In this document: piece by piece, positions 44,022 to 53,091 of the stretch
Position numbering within the stretch: the first letter of the stretch is position 1
Layout of the letters: every line of letters begins with the position of its first letter
Source of the DNA: Alkalibacterium sp.
GTDB lineage: Bacteria; Bacillota; Bacilli; Lactobacillales; Carnobacteriaceae_A
DNA length: 64,000 nucleotides
Assembly: GCA_020832185.1 (NCBI GenBank)
Contig: JAFIFE010000006.1
Coordinates: 186,001 to 250,000, forward strand
Direction of reading: 5' to 3'
The notes under the pieces: generated by a model
What the model was told of the DNA's origin: nothing
Database searches by the model: none
The model's input: the letters and a program-made list of their open reading frames with translations, nothing else
Translations under genes and position numbers: made by a program

Positions 44022-45731
44022 ATGAAAGTGGGTAGGAAAAAATGGGTCATCTTTTTACTACTCAGTGTGGTATATATGGCAAGCCCGTTGGAGGTACAGG
44101 CTAATACTTTACATGAAATGAATGTAGAAATGGAACTCCTTGAAAACGGAACGGCAATCATTACTGAGCAGAGAGAGATGACAATGGATGAAGGAACGGA
44201 ATTGTTTATTGTCATCAACGAAGAGCAGGGGTTAGAAGTCATCGATTTTCACGTTGAAAATATGACAGGGTTATCAGAATGGGACTCAGATCAGTCACGT
44301 GATGAAAAGGCAGATACATACGGGATACTAGATACGCGTGATGGGAAAGAGCTAGTCTGGGGAATCGGCGACTATGGCCGTCAGACATATGAACTTAACT
44401 ATACCGTTTCTAATGTGGTCAGACAGCTGAATGATGGGCAGTCCATGCACTGGAATTTTAACACATTTGGAGATATTCAACCTGAAACGATGACGATTGA
44501 AATCACAGGTCCCTTCAGTTTTTCAGATGCAGATACTCGAATCTGGGGATTTGGGTATGAAGGGCAGATCGAACTGGTCGATGGGTCCGTATATTCTTAT
44601 ACGGAAGGAGCAATTCAGTCAGATCGTCCAGCAACAGTGCTCGTTCAATTTTTAAATGATCCTTTTTTACTTTCTTATTATGAAGACCGAACACTTGAAA
44701 GTGTCCTGGAAGAAGCGGAAAGTAACGCCAGCAGAGGAGGCGGAGGGGACAGTGAGTTTGATGGACGAATTCTTGCTGCGATTTTTGGAGGAATAGCCCT
44801 TCTTTTCGGGGGGATTATAGGCCTGATCGTAAAAATCGAACAAAGCAAGAAGGAACAAGGGAAGATTCCGACTAGCCATGAGCAGCGCAAGCGCAACAAG
44901 GGACTATATTTCACGGACATTCCGTATAAAGATGGCGATATTACGGACATTGCTTTCTTCTTAAAACAACTCCAGAAAGGGTCGTTTGAGCATTATTTCT
45001 TTGCTTTTCTGCTTAAGTGGTCGAAAGACAATTGTCTGATCATTGAAGAGGAAAAAGGGAAAAAGAAAAAACAATCGCGCCTGACCTTTTTACCAGACAC
45101 ATTTAAGCGACGAAGGGAAAATTCTGTAGATGTGTCAGACGTAGAGACTCAGCTTTGGGATACCTTGATTGAGGCCTCGGATGAGAATAATCAGATGAGC
45201 AGCAAAGAAATGAAAAAATGGGCAGAGAAGAATGCTGAAAAATTGTCTTCGTTTGAAAAACTGATTTTAGATGAATCGAAAAATAAACTTATAAGTGAAG
45301 GGTACATCATAGAAGAAACGCTGTCTTTCCTGACAGTACGCATCCCTTTTACAGCGATAACTAAAAAAGGGCAGAGAACTTATGACCAATTGACTCAATT
45401 TGAGAATCATTTAGACGCTATCAGCAAAGATGACTCCTTGTCATACAGACAGCTCATTCCCGAAGAGTCTTTCCTTATGTGGGCAAGTTTATATGGCAAA
45501 GAAGAAGAAGTGATCACTCAACTGGAACAGTTACTACCAGGATGGGATGAACAGGAAATCGATTATATCCCTTACTACTATACGCATTATTATGGGCTGC
45601 ACGTTTTTTCAAGCAGTATGTCCAGCGGTTATACTAGCGCAGGGTATTCGTCCTCAGCCGGATTTGGCGGAGCCACTTCGATCGGTGGAGGAGGAGGAGC
45701 AATCGGTGGCGGCGGTGGCGGCGCACGCTGA
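44022..45731 (+). CDS. DUF2207 membrane protein with Gly-rich C-terminus
   Basis: A 569-residue protein. Signal peptide (KKWVIFLLLSVVYMASPL, near residues 6-23), an extracellular DUF2207 beta domain to about residue 235, one membrane span (ILAAIFGGIALLFGGIIGLIV, near 252-272) and a long cytoplasmic part. The C-terminus is aromatic, then Ser/Gly-rich, ending in runs of glycine. DUF2207 proteins have this layout and no established function; the domain is often predicted to be envelope-related. AAAGGAGGAACGACA places the start at 44022 rather than the in-frame ATG at 43977. Ends at a terminator. Confidence 0.83.
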   Translation: MKVGRKKWVIFLLLSVVYMASPLEVQANTLHEMNVEMELLENGTAIITEQREMTMDEGTELFIVINEEQGLEVIDFHVENMTGLSEWDSDQSRDEKADTYGILDTRDGKELVWGIGDYGRQTYELNYTVSNVVRQLNDGQSMHWNFNTFGDIQPETMTIEITGPFSFSDADTRIWGFGYEGQIELVDGSVYSYTEGAIQSDRPATVLVQFLNDPFLLSYYEDRTLESVLEEAESNASRGGGGDSEFDGRILAAIFGGIALLFGGIIGLIVKIEQSKKEQGKIPTSHEQRKRNKGLYFTDIPYKDGDITDIAFFLKQLQKGSFEHYFFAFLLKWSKDNCLIIEEEKGKKKKQSRLTFLPDTFKRRRENSVDVSDVETQLWDTLIEASDENNQMSSKEMKKWAEKNAEKLSSFEKLILDESKNKLISEGYIIEETLSFLTVRIPFTAITKKGQRTYDQLTQFENHLDAISKDDSLSYRQLIPEESFLMWASLYGKEEEVITQLEQLLPGWDEQEIDYIPYYYTHYYGLHVFSSSMSSGYTSAGYSSSAGFGGATSIGGGGGAIGGGGGGAR

Positions 45732-45743
45732 TTGCAACACTAT

Positions 45744-45778
45744 AAAAAGAGACAGATAACTAAATCTGTCTCTTTTTT
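45744..45778 (+). terminator. Terminator of the DUF2207 gene
   Basis: A 14-bp stem AAAAAGAGACAGAT (45744-45757) with ATCTGTCTCTTTTT (from 45764), followed by T. Confidence 0.92.
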
Positions 45779-45870
45779 TGATATAATCAAGTAAGGTGTT
45801 GAATCGAATGAAAGACGATCAATTAACAGTCAAATAGATGACCAGAAATGGAAGGGAATAACAGCTTCCT

Positions 45871-45919
45871 CTGACAAAGCACACATTTTATGGTATATTT
45901 TATGATATTAATATACGAG
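45871..45919 (+). promoter_or_regulatory. Promoter and weak operator copy at the GntR gene
   Basis: CTGACA (45871-45876) and TATATT (45894-45899) are 17 bp apart. TTAATATACGAG (45908-45919), at the expected transcription start, matches 10 of 12 bases of the operator core CTAATATACTAG found at uxaC, kdgA and the TRAP operon, which suggests autoregulation. Confidence 0.45.
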
Positions 45920-45949
45920 ACGACTAACCGAGAAAGTGAGTTGAAAACA

Positions 45950-46639
45950 ATGCAGAACATTACTTTACAGGATCAGACTTACGAAAAACTTAGAGAGATG
46001 ATTATTAAAACAGAGTTATATCCGGGTCAAAAAATTTCTGAATCTGACTTGATGGAGTTATTGAATGTCGGGAGAACACCAATTAGAGAATCATTGAAAC
46101 AATTAAAGAAACAGAGTCTGATTTTTACTTTTCCACAATCAGGTACATATGTTTCAAAAATAGATATGAACAAAGCTGTGCATTCTCGGTTTGTGAGAGA
46201 ATGTATTGAGAAGGAAGTCATGGTCGAACTGTGTGCTAAGATTGACGACCAGTCTCAAAATAGGCTACAGACAGTGTTGGATGCACAAAGGGTTGAATAT
46301 GAAAAAGGGAATATATCTGGTTACCATGATCTGGATAATGAATTTCATAAGACATGTTATGATATCGTAGGTAAAGGTCAAATATGGAATTGGATAAATG
46401 AAGTAAGTGTTCATTTAGATAGATTCAGATGGCTGCATTTGAAAGATGTAACCTTTGATTACAATCAGATCCTAACCGAACATGAGGAAATACTTGAGGC
46501 AATTGTCTCAAGAAAAACGGAAGACGTAAAACGTTTAATCATCAATCATATTCATTTTATGGTTCATTCACAGACTAATATTATTGAGAAGTATCCTGAT
46601 TATTTTATTGAAGAGAAAACGCCTGAGATGAACACTTAA
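45950..46639 (+). CDS. GntR-family (FCD domain) regulator, probable hexuronate regulator
   Basis: A 229-residue regulator of the FadR subfamily. The winged helix is QTYEKLREMIIKTELYPGQKI, then ESDLMELLNVGRTPIRESLK (residues about 8-50), followed by the all-helical FCD ligand domain with conserved Asp/His residues (DLDNEFHKTCYDI near 125, and HEEILEAIVSRKTEDVKRLI near 184). FCD regulators such as UxuR/ExuR respond to glucuronate or fructuronate, and this gene precedes the uxaC-uxuA operon, so that role is likely. Start chosen at the ATG at 45950; longer in-frame starts run into the promoter. Confidence 0.87.
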   Translation: MQNITLQDQTYEKLREMIIKTELYPGQKISESDLMELLNVGRTPIRESLKQLKKQSLIFTFPQSGTYVSKIDMNKAVHSRFVRECIEKEVMVELCAKIDDQSQNRLQTVLDAQRVEYEKGNISGYHDLDNEFHKTCYDIVGKGQIWNWINEVSVHLDRFRWLHLKDVTFDYNQILTEHEEILEAIVSRKTEDVKRLIINHIHFMVHSQTNIIEKYPDYFIEEKTPEMNT

Positions 46640-46654
46640 TTTCACACATATAGA

Positions 46655-46708
46655 AAACTGATCCCTCTGAGATTGTTTTAGATCTAATCTCATAGGGGTC
46701 AGTTTTTT
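46655..46708 (+). terminator. Terminator of the GntR gene
   Basis: AAACTGATCCCT (from 46655) pairs with AGGGGTCAGTTT (46693-46704), with an inner GAGATT/AATCTC stem, and is followed by T. Confidence 0.88.
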
Positions 46709-46734
46709 TGTATGCAAAATAGGACTAGATTTAT

Positions 46735-46782
46735 TTGAACATGCATGCTAGTATATTAGTATGTTAAAGAAACCGTTTTTAT
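46735..46782 (+). promoter_or_regulatory. uxaC promoter with GntR operator
   Basis: TTGAAC (46735-46740) and TAGTAT (46758-46763) are 17 bp apart. The shared operator (minus-strand reading CATACTAATATACTAGCATG, 46745-46764) covers the spacer and -10, so binding would block transcription. A poor CcpA-like sequence, AGAAACCGTTTTTA, follows at 46769. From there to the ATG (140 bp) nothing else is evident. Confidence 0.6.
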
Positions 46783-46923
46783 ATCCCTGATTCCTTCATA
46801 TCATGAGTTGAATGAGTTGGTAAGGGAAGTATGGGTAACAGTATGCGGAGGGTTGCTCTTATTATTTTTAGTAAATGACTTAGCAGAGCGAAACAGACTA
46901 CTTGAGAAAAGGAGAATGTGTTT

Positions 46924-48330
46924 ATGACATTTATTCATGATGATTTCATGCTTCAAAATGATATCGCGAAACACTTGTATCATGATTACGCTAAAGATCT
47001 GCCTATTTTTGACTATCACTGCCATCTGGATCCAAAGCAGATTGCAGAGGATCATTCATTTGAGAATATAACAGAGTTGTGGCTGGCGGGAGATCATTAC
47101 AAATGGCGAGCAATGAGAGCGAATGGAGTATCGGAACATAAAATAACAGGTCATGCCTCACCGGAAGAAAAATTTGAAGCATGGGCAAATACAGCGCATG
47201 CAGCAGTGGGCAATCCGCTCTTTCACTGGACACAACTGGAACTGAAAAAGTACTTTGACATTGATGATCTCCTTTCCGGAAAGAACTGGAAAGATGTTTA
47301 TGATAAAGCAAATGAGACATTGCGCAGAGAAAACTTATCAGCACGTAAACTGGTCGAACAGTCTAATGTGGCCTTTATCGGCACAACGGATAATCCGACA
47401 GACTCACTAAAGTACCATGAACAAATAATGAAGGATGAGTCCTTCAAGGTTAAAGTCGCTCCTTCTTTTCGCCCGGATGAATCATTCGCGATTGGGGAAG
47501 AAACATTCACACTCTTTTTGGAAAAGTTAAAAGAGGTCACAGGGCAGACAGCAGATAGTTACTCAAAACTAGTAGAGCTGCTTGAGGAACGAGTGGAGTA
47601 CTTCGACCAGCACGGCACATTGGCATCTGATCATGGGTTGTCAGAACTTATGTACGCCGAAGCAGTGGATGCAGAAGTGGAAAGAATCTATCAGAAAGCT
47701 CTAAATCAAGACGATCTGACCAAGGACGATAAAGCAAAATACGTGACCAGGTTATTGACAGATTTATCTGGAATGTATCATAAGCGTGGCTGGATTATGC
47801 AGATTCATTTCGGTGCCATACGTAATAACAATGAACAGGCATTTAATGCCATCGGGCCGGATGCGGGATTTGATTCGATCAGAGATCAGACCGATGTTGC
47901 CTACGCATTGAACAACTTGCTTAATGCCATGCACCAAAACGGAACACTACCTAAAACAATCGTCTATAATTTGAATCCTCAGTATAATCATATTGTTGCC
48001 AGTACGGTGGCCAACTTTCAGTCAAATGAAGAGGGCATCAAAGGAAAAGTTCAATTCGGAGCGGGCTGGTGGTTTAACGACACGGAACAAGGCATGTTAA
48101 GACAGATGGAAACTTTGGCAGATCACGGGATGCTGATGCATTTTGTGGGCATGTTGACGGACTCTCGCAGTTTCATCTCGTATCCACGTCACGATTACTT
48201 CCGACGCATTTTATGTCATTTTGTAGGAGAACAGGTCGCTTCAGGGAAGTTTCCTGATGATGAGTCACTGCTTAAAGAACTGATTGAAAATGTATCATAT
48301 AAAAATGCGATCCGCTATTTCAAAAAATAA
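46924..48330 (+). CDS. uxaC: Glucuronate isomerase
   Basis: A 468-residue metal-dependent isomerase that converts D-glucuronate to D-fructuronate (and galacturonate to tagaturonate), the first step of hexuronate breakdown. LPIFDYHCHLDPKQIAEDH near residue 22 holds the metal-binding HxH, and WIMQIHFGAIRNNN near 295, QFGAGWWFNDTEQGM near 378 and LTDSRSFISYPRHDYFRRI near 411 are family blocks. A GTG at 46918 is in frame, but AAAAGGAGAA (46907-46916) suits the ATG at 46924. First gene of uxaC-uxuA-SDR. Confidence 0.96.
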   Translation: MTFIHDDFMLQNDIAKHLYHDYAKDLPIFDYHCHLDPKQIAEDHSFENITELWLAGDHYKWRAMRANGVSEHKITGHASPEEKFEAWANTAHAAVGNPLFHWTQLELKKYFDIDDLLSGKNWKDVYDKANETLRRENLSARKLVEQSNVAFIGTTDNPTDSLKYHEQIMKDESFKVKVAPSFRPDESFAIGEETFTLFLEKLKEVTGQTADSYSKLVELLEERVEYFDQHGTLASDHGLSELMYAEAVDAEVERIYQKALNQDDLTKDDKAKYVTRLLTDLSGMYHKRGWIMQIHFGAIRNNNEQAFNAIGPDAGFDSIRDQTDVAYALNNLLNAMHQNGTLPKTIVYNLNPQYNHIVASTVANFQSNEEGIKGKVQFGAGWWFNDTEQGMLRQMETLADHGMLMHFVGMLTDSRSFISYPRHDYFRRILCHFVGEQVASGKFPDDESLLKELIENVSYKNAIRYFKK

Positions 48331-48364
48331 AAACGAGTGTGCTGAACACTAGGAGGATAAACAT

Positions 48365-49408
48365 ATGCAACTATCATTTCGCTGGTACGGAGAAAGTGAT
48401 CCGGTATCATTAGATTATATTCGTCAGATTCCAAACATGAAAGGGATCGTCTCTGCAATTTACGATATCCCAGTTGGTGATGTCTGGCCGATAGATAAAA
48501 TCAGAAAACTGAAACAATCGATTGAAGAGGCCGGTCTGGAATTGTCTGTAATTGAAAGCGTGCCTGTCCATGAAGATATCAAACTGGGCAAGCCTGGCAG
48601 AGATAAGTATATTGAAAATTATAAACAGACCCTTCGTCATTTAGGTCAGGAAGGCATACCTGTCATCTGCTATAACTTTATGCCGATTTTCGACTGGACA
48701 CGTTCTGACTTGAATTATGAACTTGAAGATGGGTCTCATGCTTTGATTTTTGATGAAGAAGAAGTGAATAAAATGGATCCGCGGACGCTATCTTTACCTG
48801 GCTGGGATGAAAGTTACACAGCCGAAGAAATGAATACCTTGATGGATGACTATAAGGAAGTGGACACAGAAAAACTGTGGGAAAACCTCGAATACTTCAT
48901 TAAAGCGATTATGCCGACTGCCGAAGAATCAAATGTCAAAATGGCTATTCACCCGGATGATCCGCCTTACAGCATTTTCGGATTGCCACGTATCATTACT
49001 GGGGGCGAGGCACTCAATCGTTTCATCCAGTTATATGACTCTAAATACAATGGCGTCACATTATGTGTCGGCTCATATGCTTCTGATCCTAAAAATGATG
49101 CGGTGGCTATCTTAAAAGATATGCTGGAAAAAGACCGTGTCAACTTTATGCATGCCCGTAACGTCAAACTGACAGGTAAAGGAAAATCGTTTGAAGAATC
49201 TGCTCACCTGTCAGAAATGGGATCAATCGATATGTATGAAGTCATTAAAGCTTTGCACGATCACAAATTTGACGGCGCGATCCGTCCGGACCACGGGCGT
49301 ATGATCTGGGGAGAAACAGGGAAGCCTGGATATGGACTGTATGATCGTGCACTTGGTGCAACCTACTTGAACGGATTATACGAAGCAGTTAAAAAAGCAA
49401 GTAACTAA
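48365..49408 (+). CDS. uxuA: Mannonate dehydratase
   Basis: A 347-residue TIM-barrel enzyme that dehydrates D-mannonate to 2-keto-3-deoxygluconate. Family signatures: [20 protein letters not shown] near residue 4, [17 protein letters not shown] near 99, [18 protein letters not shown] near 195 and [14 protein letters not shown] near 303 with metal-binding histidines. The ATG follows CTAGGAGGATAAACAT, 34 bp after uxaC. Normal length. Confidence 0.96.
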   Translation: MQLSFRWYGESDPVSLDYIRQIPNMKGIVSAIYDIPVGDVWPIDKIRKLKQSIEEAGLELSVIESVPVHEDIKLGKPGRDKYIENYKQTLRHLGQEGIPVICYNFMPIFDWTRSDLNYELEDGSHALIFDEEEVNKMDPRTLSLPGWDESYTAEEMNTLMDDYKEVDTEKLWENLEYFIKAIMPTAEESNVKMAIHPDDPPYSIFGLPRIITGGEALNRFIQLYDSKYNGVTLCVGSYASDPKNDAVAILKDMLEKDRVNFMHARNVKLTGKGKSFEESAHLSEMGSIDMYEVIKALHDHKFDGAIRPDHGRMIWGETGKPGYGLYDRALGATYLNGLYEAVKKASN

Positions 49409-49431
49409 TAAAAGACCAGGAGGAGAAAAAT

Positions 49432-50277
49432 ATGACTAATCCACACGTACATGATTTTACAGGTAAGGTAGTTGTTTTAACAGGAGCCGGTGGCGTCCTC
49501 GTTTCATCTTTTGCTAAAGAATATGCGAAAGCAGGCGCTAAAGTCGCCTTGCTCGATTTAAATCAGGAAGCAGCGCAAGGGTTTGCAGATGAAATCAATG
49601 AAGCAGGTGGGACAGCCCGTGCATATAAATGTAATGTGCTGGAAAAACCTAGTATTGAGGCAGCACGTGAAGCAGTTGTCAAAGACCTTGGCGCAGTTGA
49701 TATTCTAGTGAACGGTGCAGGAGGAAATAACCCACGTGCAACGACAGACAATGAATTCCATGAAACTGAAGGACTGGAAGATATGAAAACGTTCTTCGAC
49801 TTGGATCAGGAGGGCATTTCATTCGTTTTCAACTTGAACTTCCTGGGCACTTTACTGCCGACTCAAGTATTTGCTAAAGACATGGTCAAAAGAAGAGGGG
49901 CAAGCATACTGAACATTTCAAGTATGAACGGATTCACTCCTCTAACGAAGATTCCAGCCTACTCTGGTGCAAAAGCAGCAATCTCCAACTTTACTGAGTG
50001 GCTGGCAGTACACTTTTCTCATGTAGGCATTCGTGTTAACGCGATCGCACCAGGTTTCTTAGTCAGCAATCAGAACAGAGCATTGCTTTTCAATGATGAG
50101 GGAGAACCGACTCCGCGGGCAAATAAAATTTTGAGTAATACCCCAATGGGACGCTTTGGAGAAGCTGAAGAACTGATTGGTGGCCTGCTTTTCTTAACGG
50201 ACGAAAAAACATCAAGTTTTGTTAACGGGGTCGTCTTACCTATCGATGGTGGATTCAACGCTTACTCTGGAGTATAA
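49432..50277 (+). CDS. uxuB: SDR-family D-mannonate oxidoreductase (fructuronate reductase)
   Basis: A 281-residue short-chain dehydrogenase. NAD(P) motif VVLTGAGGVLVSSFAKEYA near residue 14, NGAGGNNP near 93, catalytic Ser in ILNISSMNG near 162 and YSGAK near 180. In Firmicutes a SDR protein (YjmF of Bacillus) in this operon position replaces the polyol-type UxuB of E. coli and interconverts fructuronate and mannonate. The glycine motif TGAGGVLVSS is slightly atypical for the family. It links the UxaC product to the UxuA substrate. Confidence 0.9.
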   Translation: MTNPHVHDFTGKVVVLTGAGGVLVSSFAKEYAKAGAKVALLDLNQEAAQGFADEINEAGGTARAYKCNVLEKPSIEAAREAVVKDLGAVDILVNGAGGNNPRATTDNEFHETEGLEDMKTFFDLDQEGISFVFNLNFLGTLLPTQVFAKDMVKRRGASILNISSMNGFTPLTKIPAYSGAKAAISNFTEWLAVHFSHVGIRVNAIAPGFLVSNQNRALLFNDEGEPTPRANKILSNTPMGRFGEAEELIGGLLFLTDEKTSSFVNGVVLPIDGGFNAYSGV

Positions 50278-50309
50278 TAAGAATCGTTAGACTGAATAAG
50301 TATAGGTTT

Positions 50310-50350
50310 AATAAGGCAGCAGTCCTGATAAGGAAGGCTGCCTTATTTTC
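50310..50350 (+). terminator. Terminator of uxaC-uxuA-SDR
   Basis: An 11-bp stem AATAAGGCAGC (50310-50320) with GCTGCCTTATT (50337-50347) and a short T tail; read-through into fbp is possible. Confidence 0.8.
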
Positions 50351-50398
50351 AAACACCTTATCCAGATAAAAGCTTAGTGTCTACTTGGAGGAGAAAAA

Positions 50399-52339
50399 AT
50401 GGATCAGAACTATTTAAATTTACTCAAAGAAAAATACCCGACACCAGAAGCGGTCTACACGGAACTCATTAACCTGGAAGCTATTTCGAATCTACCAAAG
50501 GGAACTGAGCTGTATGTATCGGACGTTCATGGCGCGTCAGCGGCATTTGAACATATCCTGCGAACGGGTGCTGGGAATGTTAGAGAAAAACTGGAAAATC
50601 ACTTTCAGGATAAATGGACCGGCAAAGAGAAAGACTGGTTCAATCTGCTTATCAGCTACCCGGAATATGCCTTGAAAAGTGAAGACTTTACGGCAATCAA
50701 AACAGCCGAGTGGTACAGCGAAACCATCGTTAATCTTATTGAATTCATGGGCTTTTGTGCAATCAAATATACGCGTTCAAAACTCCGTAAAGCACTGCCC
50801 GCAAACTACACGTATATAATAGAGGAACTGCTGTATACGGATTTAAATCAGCGGGAGAAAGACTTGTATCATAAAAACATACTGACTCGACTGATCGATC
50901 TGAATCAGGCTGAACCTTTTATCATTTCTTTAAGCCACGTTATTCAACGTTTAGTTATCGACCATCTGCATCTAGTTGGGGATATTTTTGATCGGTCAAG
51001 TGGAGAACACCGGGTGATGGAACAGTTGATGGGGCATCATTCTATTGATATCCAGTGGGGCAATCATGATTTACTCTGGATGGGGGCCCGTTTCGGTTCG
51101 ACAGTCAATCTAATCACTCTGCTTAGAATTGCAGCGAGGTATGGATATCTTTTCGAACTGGAGAAGATTTATGGCTTAAATTTAAGGCCGCTTTTTCTAT
51201 ACGCTGAAGAAAACTATCAGACGGTCGAAACGTTCAAACCCAAATGCTCCGAAGACTCCACATTACTGAAAGAAGAAAGTGAAGAATTGCTTACCAAAGC
51301 ACATCATGCGTTAGCTGTTATACAGTTTAAATTAGAAGAGCAGCTGATTAAGAGACGCCCTGAATTTAAAATGGATAAAAGACTGATCCTGAGTCAAGTC
51401 GATGCCGATAGTCACGAGGTGACAATCGAGGGTGTTAAATGGCCATTGACTGATTTTCCATTTGATCAACTTGGAGAAAGTCGGGCGGAGGAGTTATTCC
51501 CAGAAGAAGAACATATTGTCAGTACGTTACAGGAGAGCTTTCAGCGCTCCGAGAAAATAAAAGAGTACTGTCATTTTCTGCTGGATAAAGGCAGCATGTA
51601 CCTGATTTATAATAACCATTTACTTTATCATGGGTGCCTGCCCCTTGATGAAAAAGGGGACTTCATTTCTTTGGAATGGGAAGGACAGCGATACGCTGGC
51701 AAAGCGCTGCTGGATGCCTTTGATAGTTACGTCAGGAAAGCTTCAAAATCTCCTGAGACAACAACTGACTTTGCTACAGATGTCCTGTGGTATGCGTGGG
51801 CCGGTGACAAGTCGCCTTTATTCGGCAGAAATAAGATGACCACGTTTGAACGTTATTACATCACTGATAAAGCCACACATACAGAAGAACGAAATCCGTA
51901 TTTTGAATTAAGAGAAGACGACAGAATCGTCAGACAGATCCTGGAAACATTTGGTCTTGAAAACGACCAATCTAGAATCATCAATGGCCATACACCTGTT
52001 AAAGTGAAAAAAGGGGAGAATCCTGTGAAGGCGAAAGGTCGTCTGATCGTCATAGATGGAGGAATGAACGAAGCGTACCGTAAAGCAACGGGAATTGCCG
52101 GGTATTCCTTGCTGAACAATTCGTACGGCTTCCAGATTGTGACCCATCAGCCCTTTGCTTCTGTTATGGACCTGTTTAAGCAAGGAAAAGATGAGACCAC
52201 ACTGAAACACATGATAGATGGAAAATTGGAGAGAACATTGATCAAAGATACAACGATTGGGGAATCAATACAGAAACAAATTGATTTGTTAGTCGAAGTC
52301 GTTCAGCACATCCAAACTGGCGAAGAACATGGAAATTAA
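50399..52339 (+). CDS. fbp: Class III fructose-1,6-bisphosphatase (Firmicute type)
   Basis: A 646-residue metallophosphatase needed for gluconeogenesis. The calcineurin-like metal motifs are visible: ELYVSDVHGASAAFEHILR near residue 38, HLVGDIFDRSSGEHRVME near 190, IQWGNHDLLWMGA near 219, and INGHTPVKVKKGENP with VIDGGMNEAYRKATGIAGY near 528-565. Length matches the long Firmicute FBPase. Growth on hexuronates yields only triose phosphate and pyruvate, so hexose phosphates must come from gluconeogenesis; its place between uxu and kdg genes is consistent with that. The ATG follows TTGGAGGAGAAAAA. Confidence 0.95.
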   Translation: MDQNYLNLLKEKYPTPEAVYTELINLEAISNLPKGTELYVSDVHGASAAFEHILRTGAGNVREKLENHFQDKWTGKEKDWFNLLISYPEYALKSEDFTAIKTAEWYSETIVNLIEFMGFCAIKYTRSKLRKALPANYTYIIEELLYTDLNQREKDLYHKNILTRLIDLNQAEPFIISLSHVIQRLVIDHLHLVGDIFDRSSGEHRVMEQLMGHHSIDIQWGNHDLLWMGARFGSTVNLITLLRIAARYGYLFELEKIYGLNLRPLFLYAEENYQTVETFKPKCSEDSTLLKEESEELLTKAHHALAVIQFKLEEQLIKRRPEFKMDKRLILSQVDADSHEVTIEGVKWPLTDFPFDQLGESRAEELFPEEEHIVSTLQESFQRSEKIKEYCHFLLDKGSMYLIYNNHLLYHGCLPLDEKGDFISLEWEGQRYAGKALLDAFDSYVRKASKSPETTTDFATDVLWYAWAGDKSPLFGRNKMTTFERYYITDKATHTEERNPYFELREDDRIVRQILETFGLENDQSRIINGHTPVKVKKGENPVKAKGRLIVIDGGMNEAYRKATGIAGYSLLNNSYGFQIVTHQPFASVMDLFKQGKDETTLKHMIDGKLERTLIKDTTIGESIQKQIDLLVEVVQHIQTGEEHGN

Positions 52340-52375
52340 TGAAAACACACACACTAGACATTTACGATAAATAGA

Positions 52376-52416
52376 TTGAGCTGATAATAAGAAAGCGTTA
52401 TACTAGTATATGAGTG
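52376..52416 (+). promoter_or_regulatory. kdgA promoter with GntR operator and cre-like core
   Basis: TTGAGC (52376-52381) and TATACT (52399-52404) are 17 bp apart. The operator TATACTAGTATATGAG starts at the -10. AGAAAGCGTTAT, a CcpA-like core, lies in the spacer. Both negative signals would act on the same promoter. Confidence 0.6.
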
Positions 52417-52437
52417 TACTGATTATAGGAGGATAAT

Positions 52438-53079
52438 ATGACTAAAAAACAAGGAATTTTATCTCAATTAAAAGAGAATTACTTATTTGCTGTAATTCGC
52501 GGAAAATCAGCAGAAGATGCTACAGCAATTTCTGAAGCCGTTTATGAAGGCGGAATCAAAAATATTGAAGTGACGTTCACTACCCCCCAAGCCGATGAAT
52601 CAATCAAGGCTCTGGCAAAAAAATATGCGGGCACTGATATGGTTGTTGGGGCCGGGACAGTTATGGATGCCATTACTGCACGCATTGCAATCATCGCAGG
52701 AGCGGACTTTATCGTCAGCCCTAACATGGTCCCAGAAATCTCAACTATATGTAATACCTACGGGGTACCGTATCTGCCTGGCTGCGGAACTGTTACAGAA
52801 GTAGCACAAGCGATGGCTACAGGAGTAGAAGTAGTCAAAGTCTTTCCGGGTGGAATCCTTGGGCCGGACTTTATCAAAAACGTTCATGGACCTATTCCTC
52901 ATGTTGAGATGATGCCTTCAGGTGGAGTAAGTTTGGATAATATGGATAAGTGGATGACTAATGGTGCATGGGCTGTGGGGATAGGCAGTGCATTGACAAA
53001 AGATGTGAAAGAAAAAGGGTTGAGCAGTGTAAGTGAACATGCGAAAGCATTTGTAGACAAATATAATGAGTTAAAGTAA
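52438..53079 (+). CDS. kdgA: KHG/KDPG aldolase
   Basis: A 213-residue class I aldolase that splits 2-keto-3-deoxy-6-phosphogluconate into pyruvate and glyceraldehyde 3-phosphate. The family pattern is complete: FAVIRGKSAEDA near residue 17, IKNIEVTFTTP near 40 (catalytic Glu), VGAGTVMDAITARIAI near 71, FIVSPNMVPEI near 91, and the Schiff-base lysine in VEVVKVFPGGILGPDFIKNV near 130. Upstream RBS is AGGAGG. First gene of kdgA-kdgK. Confidence 0.95.
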   Translation: MTKKQGILSQLKENYLFAVIRGKSAEDATAISEAVYEGGIKNIEVTFTTPQADESIKALAKKYAGTDMVVGAGTVMDAITARIAIIAGADFIVSPNMVPEISTICNTYGVPYLPGCGTVTEVAQAMATGVEVVKVFPGGILGPDFIKNVHGPIPHVEMMPSGGVSLDNMDKWMTNGAWAVGIGSALTKDVKEKGLSSVSEHAKAFVDKYNELK

Positions 53080-53091
53080 GGAAGTGAAATC

